This document shows positions 59,647 through 64,000 of a DNA stretch of 64,000 nt, in pieces. The position numbers and the translations under genes are program-made. Origin of the DNA: UBA5796 sp040752455 (GTDB lineage: Bacteria; Chloroflexota; Anaerolineae; Anaerolineales; Villigracilaceae); the NCBI GenBank assembly GCA_049324115.1, contig JBMOMN010000023.1, positions 1-64,000 of the forward strand. The letters are read 5' to 3'. Numbering within the stretch: position 1 is the first letter of the stretch; each line of letters opens with the position of its first letter. The notes below the pieces were generated by a model, which saw only the letters and a program-made list of their open reading frames with translations, searched no databases and was not told where the DNA came from.

Positions 59647-60057
59647 CTAATCGCCGTGGGTGGAGGCGAGCAGGGCTATGGCTTCGATCTCGATCGCCAC
59701 GCCCTTGGGCAGGGCTGCCACGGCCACGGTCGAGCGCGCCGGGGGGTTTGCGGCGAAGAATTCGGCGTAGATGGCGTTCATTTTGGCGAAATCGCCCATA
59801 TCGCGCAGGAAAACGGTGGTCTTGACCACGTACCCCAGCCCCGACCCGGCGGCTTCGAGTACGCGCGTCAGGTTGGTCAGCACCTGGCGGGTCTCGGCCT
59901 CGATCCCGCCGGGGACGACCTCGCCGGTGGCGGGGTCTATCCCGATCTGGCCGGAAGTATAGACCATCTGGTCGGTCTGGATGGCGATAGAGTAGGGGCC
60001 GATCGCCTGGGGTGCGTTGGGCGTGCTGATGACTTTCTTGCCTTCGGAGGTGTACAT
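59647..60057 (-). CDS. ridA: RidA-family enamine/imine deaminase
   Basis: A 136-residue RidA (YjgF/YER057c) protein, which hydrolyses reactive 2-aminoacrylate formed by PLP enzymes. Marks are PNAPQAIGPYSIAIQTDQMV, YTSGQIGIDPATGEVV, VVKTTVFLRDMGDFAKMNAI and PPARSTVAVAALPKGVAIEI, with the active-site Arg in PARSTV. AAGGAG lies eight bases before the ATG. A 17-bp palindrome (60079-60095) sits in the leader. Confidence 0.94.
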   Translation of the reverse strand: MYTSEGKKVISTPNAPQAIGPYSIAIQTDQMVYTSGQIGIDPATGEVVPGGIEAETRQVLTNLTRVLEAAGSGLGYVVKTTVFLRDMGDFAKMNAIYAEFFAANPPARSTVAVAALPKGVAIEIEAIALLASTHGD

Positions 60058-60078
60058 GGGCTGAATCTCCTTTTGTAT

Positions 60079-60095
60079 AAGACTTCGGAAGTCTT
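60079..60095. repeat. AAGACTTCGGAAGTCTT palindrome
   Basis: Two 8-base perfect arms around one base, directly upstream of the ridA ribosome site. The same motif forms the arms of the elements at 6195-6259 and 38329-38556. The rest of 60058-60235 has hairpin-forming sequence (GTGGCAG..CTGCCAC) and no gene. Confidence 0.85.
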
Positions 60096-60235
60096 TTCAA
60101 TTATTGTCGTATTCTACGTCATCCCGGCGAGGGCGTCAAAGCGCGCAGCAGTGGCAGTCACCCTGTCCCGCTCCACGATGTTTCGGGGATGCTTCGCAAA
60201 GGTGGCTGCCACCTGTGTCGTCAGCGCGCGCCGGA

Positions 60236-60787
60236 TCAGCTTTGCGGGGCGTTCTCCGGCGGGTTGGCCTGGCGGAAATCCCTGAACGCCTGTTGCAAAG
60301 CCCGGTTGGCATCGTGGACGGCGTCGCGGGTGTCACGGGTGACCAGGCGCAGGGCGTCAATCGTCTCGCGGGCCTGGGCCGGGTCGGTCACTTTGCCGTC
60401 GGCGTCGAAGCCGGCGTGGGTGTCAATGATCGCCTGCCCGCTGTCGTACAGCGTCCGGGCGTCGGCGATGGACTGCTCATAGACCGCCAGGGCTTCTTCC
60501 AGGCTGGTCACGTCCAGGCCGTTTTCGCGGGCCTTTTCGATCAGGACCTGGGACTTTTCGACCACCCTGGCGGTGAAGTTGAACAGTTTCCCGGCCCGCT
60601 CGTACAGGCGCTGCTGGCGCGACCAGATCCATTCGAGACGCCGGGCCTGCCACCGCGCCACCTGCGGATCCTCGTCCTGGGCGTTACCCGCCGCATAGAC
60701 CGGGGCGAGGGGCAGCGCGGCCAATCCCAGGGCCAATACGAGGGCCAGGACGACACTCTTTTTGAACCAAACAGCTACTTTCGACAT
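60236..60787 (-). CDS. Secreted helical protein of unknown function
   Basis: A 183-residue exported protein. The signal peptide (about 1-32) ends in PVYAAG; the rest is almost fully helical and charged (LEWIWSRQQRLYERAGKLFN, ALAVYEQSIADARTLYDSGQ, ALRLVTRDTRDAVHDANRAL), suggesting a coiled-coil or helical bundle. No family assigned. AAGGAGG before the ATG is strong, so it may be made at a high level. Confidence 0.7.
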   Translation of the reverse strand: MSKVAVWFKKSVVLALVLALGLAALPLAPVYAAGNAQDEDPQVARWQARRLEWIWSRQQRLYERAGKLFNFTARVVEKSQVLIEKARENGLDVTSLEEALAVYEQSIADARTLYDSGQAIIDTHAGFDADGKVTDPAQARETIDALRLVTRDTRDAVHDANRALQQAFRDFRQANPPENAPQS

Positions 60788-60883
60788 AACAACCTCCTTT
60801 AGATAGGGTGAATTGGATTGATAGACACATTGTAGGGGAGGTTTGTTATCGGCGTATTTTTCGGGTGTAAGCAGGTTGTAAAA

Positions 60884-60911
60884 AGTAGGGCGAGATAAAC
60901 CTCGCCCTACT
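60884..60911 (-). terminator. Intrinsic terminator after the second subtilase
   Basis: On the minus strand an 11-bp stem (AGTAGGGCGAG/CTCGCCCTACT) with a 6-base loop is followed by TTTTT. It lies about 38 bases past the stop at 60949. Confidence 0.88.
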
Positions 60912-60948
60912 TAATATCGGTTTTTTGCCCCCGCGTAATGAAGCCGGA

Positions 60949-62865
60949 TTACGGCCGGTAGAGGGTGATGCTGGTCTCCAGGTTGGCGGCCGGGTCGTAG
61001 ACGTAACCGGTGGCGGTCACATTCGAGACGGTGAAGGTGACGTAGGTCTTGTTGGTGCGGATGGTGCTGACCGTCACCGAGCAGAGGCCGCTGGTGTTGG
61101 TGGTGCAGGAGGCCGAGCCGCTGTACCCGCCGCTCCAGGCCCCGCTGACGACCGCCCCTGAAACCGGCGCGCCGTCCGCGTCTACGATGGAGATGGTCAC
61201 GGTGGCGCTCCAGTACTTGCTGCTGACCAGCGCGGTCGCGCCGGACAGGTCGGCCACGTGGATGGCAGGATCCGTGCTGCCGCCGCCCGTCAGGTAGGCG
61301 ATCGCGTCCGCAGCCTGGACCAGGCCGAAGCCGTAGGCCACGTCGCGCCCGGCCGCGCCCAGGTCATAGGCGGTAGCAGCCAGGGCATCCCGGACTTCCT
61401 GGTTGGTGGCGGTCGGGTCGGCGCTCCAGACCAGGGCTGCCACCGCCGAGACGTGCGGGGTCGCCATCGAAGTGCCGTCGTAATATTCGTAGCCGCTGGC
61501 CGGCCAGACGTATTCGCTGCTGACGGTCCCGGTCTGGCCGAGGGCGTTGGCGACCAGGGTCTGGCCGTCTTCCTGGCTCAGGCTGAGGGCGATGATGGTC
61601 GAGGATGCGCCGTCGCCGAGCGTGCCGAGGAAGTTGCCCGGCTCGTTGTTGTAGATCACCGCCGCCGCGCCGCCGCTGTTCTGCACGTTCATCACTTTAT
61701 CGTAGAACGAGATCACGCCGCGCTCGCAGAGCACGACCTTGCCCGCCCAGGCGCCGGTGCTGTCGCACAGCCCGCCGCTGACCAGCGCGCCGCTGGCCGT
61801 GCCGCGGGCCGCGTACTCGATGTGGTTGGCCGCGTAGTCCACGCCGTTGACGGTCAGGCTGTTGATGTCCAGGTACGGGACGGTGCTGAGCACGCCCACG
61901 CCGGGCGCGGCCAGTTCCACCTGGCTGTTCTGCTGCGAGAAATCGGCCACGAGCATGGCCGCGTCAATCGCCGCCACCGAAACGACCGAGTCGTAAGAGG
62001 CCGGGTACGAGTAGGCGGTGGTGCCGTCGTTGCCCGCCGCAGCAATGGACAGGATGCCCTGGGCATAAAGCGAATCGAAACCGCGCCGCTCGGTAACGCT
62101 GGAGCGGCTGCCCCCCAGGCTCATGCTGATGACGTTGGCGCCGGCTGCCGCACAACGGTTGGCCGCATCAATCAACGTGGACGAGTAAGCCCACAGGCCG
62201 TCGTTACCGAAGACGCGCACCATGTAAACATTGACCGTGCCGGGAGTCACGCCGATCACGCCCAGGGTGTTGTTGACCGCGGCGATCGTCCCGCTGACAT
62301 GCGAACCGTGACCGGAGCCGTCCTCGTCCCAGGGCAGGTTGCCGTCATAGCCGCTGACGTTCAGGCCCTGGAAGTCTTCGTGGCCGGTGTAAATGCCCGA
62401 ATCGATGATACAGACCTTGCGGTTGCTGCCGGTGGGCGCGCCCGCGTCCACCACGTCATCGCGGTTGACATCCCAGACGTCCCGGGCCTGGACCATGTCC
62501 ACGCCGTAGGGGACGACCTGCGAACCGGCCAGCGCCGGGGCCTGGACCGTCGAAGGCATGACGCTGATCGGGAAGCGCGCCACGTCTTCTTCGAGCAGGA
62601 CGACGTTCGGGTTGCGGCTGATGCCGTCCACAGCCGCGGCCGGCAGGCTGACGGCGAAGGCGTTCAGGCCATCGAACGCGTAATGGAACTCCGCCCCGGC
62701 GCCCTTGAGCGCGTTTTCGACGAGGCCCTTCTTGCCGGGAGCAAACTGTACCAGCAGGCGCGACTTTCCGGTTTGCGGCCCGGTAGCCGCGCTGGACACG
62801 TTGAGTACCCCGACGAGCATGGTGGCGATGAGCACGACGCTGATCAGGATGGTGAGCCGTTTCAT
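60949..62865 (-). CDS. Secreted subtilisin-like serine protease (S8) with PA domain
   Basis: A 638-residue exported protease. After the signal peptide (1-27) and propeptide (about 35-100; LLVQFAPGKKG), the S8 domain has Asp155 (CIIDSGIYTGH), His186 (GSGHGSHVSGT), Asn279 (AAGNDG) and Ser466 (YDGTSMATPHVS). A protease-associated domain is inserted at about 345-450, before the catalytic Ser. The last 105 residues (from about IHVADLSGATALVSSKYW) are a beta domain related to the end of the subtilase at 6399-8390, sharing an N-terminal HVADL/HIADL and a C.TN..G.C motif. GGAGGAG precedes the ATG. Confidence 0.94.
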   Translation of the reverse strand: MKRLTILISVVLIATMLVGVLNVSSAATGPQTGKSRLLVQFAPGKKGLVENALKGAGAEFHYAFDGLNAFAVSLPAAAVDGISRNPNVVLLEEDVARFPISVMPSTVQAPALAGSQVVPYGVDMVQARDVWDVNRDDVVDAGAPTGSNRKVCIIDSGIYTGHEDFQGLNVSGYDGNLPWDEDGSGHGSHVSGTIAAVNNTLGVIGVTPGTVNVYMVRVFGNDGLWAYSSTLIDAANRCAAAGANVISMSLGGSRSSVTERRGFDSLYAQGILSIAAAGNDGTTAYSYPASYDSVVSVAAIDAAMLVADFSQQNSQVELAAPGVGVLSTVPYLDINSLTVNGVDYAANHIEYAARGTASGALVSGGLCDSTGAWAGKVVLCERGVISFYDKVMNVQNSGGAAAVIYNNEPGNFLGTLGDGASSTIIALSLSQEDGQTLVANALGQTGTVSSEYVWPASGYEYYDGTSMATPHVSAVAALVWSADPTATNQEVRDALAATAYDLGAAGRDVAYGFGLVQAADAIAYLTGGGSTDPAIHVADLSGATALVSSKYWSATVTISIVDADGAPVSGAVVSGAWSGGYSGSASCTTNTSGLCSVTVSTIRTNKTYVTFTVSNVTATGYVYDPAANLETSITLYRP

Positions 62866-63428
62866 GAAAATTCTCCTCCGATTTCAAATTTTTATTGGGA
62901 CAAAGGGGGAAATGGGACAGCGTTCCTCGATAGGGCCTCCTTTCCGGTGAAACCATCACGTACAATGACACCTTTTATGTGACGGAGTTGTAACGGTTTC
63001 GATACGGGCAAACCCGGAATTAAATGGCTCGTCAGGATCAAGTGGGGTGGAAACCCGTTTTGCCACAGAGCGCACAGAGAGCACCGAGATTTTAAAAGGC
63101 GGCTCTCCCATTTTTGACGGGAAAAACCTTTTGAAACACGAAGGAACACAAAGTCCACGAAGGAATATCTTTACGGCAAGGCGCTTTTTTCCCTTTGAGT
63201 GCCTTCGTGTGACTTTGTGTTTAGGCTCTTTCCCGTGTGTTACGGAAGAGCCTAAAAGGTTTTCTCTGTAGACTCTGTAATCTCACTGGTGAATAAATGG
63301 GCGACCCCACCAAATACCAGAGAGCCAATTAAATAAAAAAACGCCAGTGATGGACGCTTTTCGCAGGGCAGGACGAAATCCCGCCAAATCGAGTGTTTGC
63401 GGAATGCCGTCCCGCATCACGCCACAGG
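62866..63428. other. Gene-free region with degenerate inverted repeats
   Basis: 563 bases with no convincing gene. 63145-63163 (AACACAAAGTCCACGAAGG) faces 63202-63221 with one bulged base. AGGCTCTT/AAGAGCCT forms a further hairpin at about 63223-63253. A CACAGAG/CACCGAG-type tract lies at about 63063-63090. A short ACGCCAGTG..GGACGCTTTT stretch at about 63339-63360 may be the terminator of the phosphatase gene. Confidence 0.6.
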
Positions 63429-64000
63429 TTATCGGCTGTTGCGGGTCAGGACCAGGATGGTCAGGTCGTCGGCGGGGGGGAGGGGGTGGATGAAATCCAC
63501 CAGGGCAGTGTCAATGTGGTCGAGGATGGCGGCGGCAGTGCGGGCCGGGGAATTGGTCAGGAGCGAGACCAGGCGTTCCTCGCCGAACATCTCCTCGTCG
63601 GGCGAGAAGGATTCGGTCAGGCCGTCGGTGTACATCAGCAGGCAGTCGTCGTCTTCGAGGGTGATCGTATTTTCGCTGATCTCCAGGCTCTCGACCGCGC
63701 CCAGCGCCATGCCGGTACGGGTCAGGCGGGTGAGCGAGCTGGTGTCACAACACTGCCAGATGGGAGGGTTGTGCCCGGCGTTGGCGTAGGTCACTTTGCC
63801 GGTCCCGGTGTCCAGCACGGCGTAAAAGGCCGTGACGAACATCCCCTGCTCGCAATCGGGATACAACAGGGCGTTGACGCGGCGCAGGGCCTCGGCCGGG
63901 GAAACGGTCTCCAAAACGGCGGCCCGGACCAGGGTCCGGGTGAGGGCCATGAAGAGCGCGGCCGGGACACCCTTGTCGGCCACATCCGCAATGAACAGCC
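63429..64000 (-). CDS. SpoIIE-type PP2C phosphatase domain, cut by the window edge
   Basis: The C-terminal 190 residues of a serine phosphatase; the gene continues past 64000. The visible part begins LFIADVADKGVPAALFMAL, the DVxxKG metal motif. Further marks are YANAGHNPPIWQC (GHNP), LLMYTDGLTESFSPDEEMFG and the C-terminal PPADDLTILVLTR. Such enzymes dephosphorylate anti-anti-sigma factors and usually carry sensor domains at the N-terminus, here unseen. Confidence 0.93.
   Translation of the reverse strand, partial: LFIADVADKGVPAALFMALTRTLVRAAVLETVSPAEALRRVNALLYPDCEQGMFVTAFYAVLDTGTGKVTYANAGHNPPIWQCCDTSSLTRLTRTGMALGAVESLEISENTITLEDDDCLLMYTDGLTESFSPDEEMFGEERLVSLLTNSPARTAAAILDHIDTALVDFIHPLPPADDLTILVLTRNSR

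Overview
The window looks like a chromosomal contig from an uncultured Chloroflexota, most likely an Anaerolineae relative. This is inferred from gene style, not from a marker gene: GC-rich DNA, SD-led genes, many secreted proteins with Thr/Pro-rich linkers, a release factor 1 with the GGQNVQKNATA context, a carotenoid hydratase-like protein, and very many short palindromic repeats between genes. I saw no rRNA, tRNA or CRISPR array.

Layout. 1-3.4 kb: three small toxin-antitoxin (TA) modules and a nitroreductase. 3.4-6.4 kb: a lipoprotein, a CruF-like carotenoid protein and two small unknown genes, separated by a 49-bp tandem array of palindromes and a cluster of hairpins. 6.4-24.9 kb: a minus-strand secretion locus. 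It reads, in transcription order, a NarX/NarL-type two-component system, a 2545-residue surface protein, three tandem multicopper-oxidase (MCO)-like proteins, a membrane-anchored protein and a subtilase. 25-38 kb: housekeeping and regulation, with a GNAT acetyltransferase, a PncC/CinA-type amidase, a Yip1-like protein, UvrC, a TumA/TumE-like TA pair, a lone receiver protein, a sulfatase-fold membrane enzyme, release factor 1, agmatinase, PrmC, a PAS/GAF/HD-GYP protein and a TsaC/Sua5-type enzyme. 38.7-46 kb (minus): TsaD, a single-chain restriction-modification enzyme, an M24 peptidase, a GxxExxY protein, SelA and a membrane protein. 46-52 kb: an ADP-forming acyl-CoA synthetase, a D-cysteine desulfhydrase-like enzyme, two FemAB paralogs and a RelE-type TA pair. 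52-57.5 kb (minus): a surface polysaccharide operon. 57.5-64 kb (minus): an OmpR-type two-component system, RidA, two secreted proteins including a second subtilase, and the end of a SpoIIE-type phosphatase cut by the window edge.

The most interesting locus is the MCO operon. One protein has a complete type 1 copper site plus two HxH motifs in a single cupredoxin domain. The next protein has no type 1 cysteine but carries two HxH motifs in its C-terminal domain. Together they hold the ligand set of one two-domain MCO split over two polypeptides. The third paralog has lost all ligands and instead carries Ig-like repeats. The giant surface protein is first in the operon, and a sensor kinase with a cysteine cluster sits directly upstream.

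Other points of note: a fusion of an adenine methyltransferase with a BsuBI/PstI-type nuclease; a TsaC gene that seems to start at CTG; and several families of short repeats that enter coding sequences, including the same CAGTGATCAGT-type repeat in two FemAB paralogs at different positions, and a GTGCGTCGCAC element in the hinge of the acyl-CoA synthetase.
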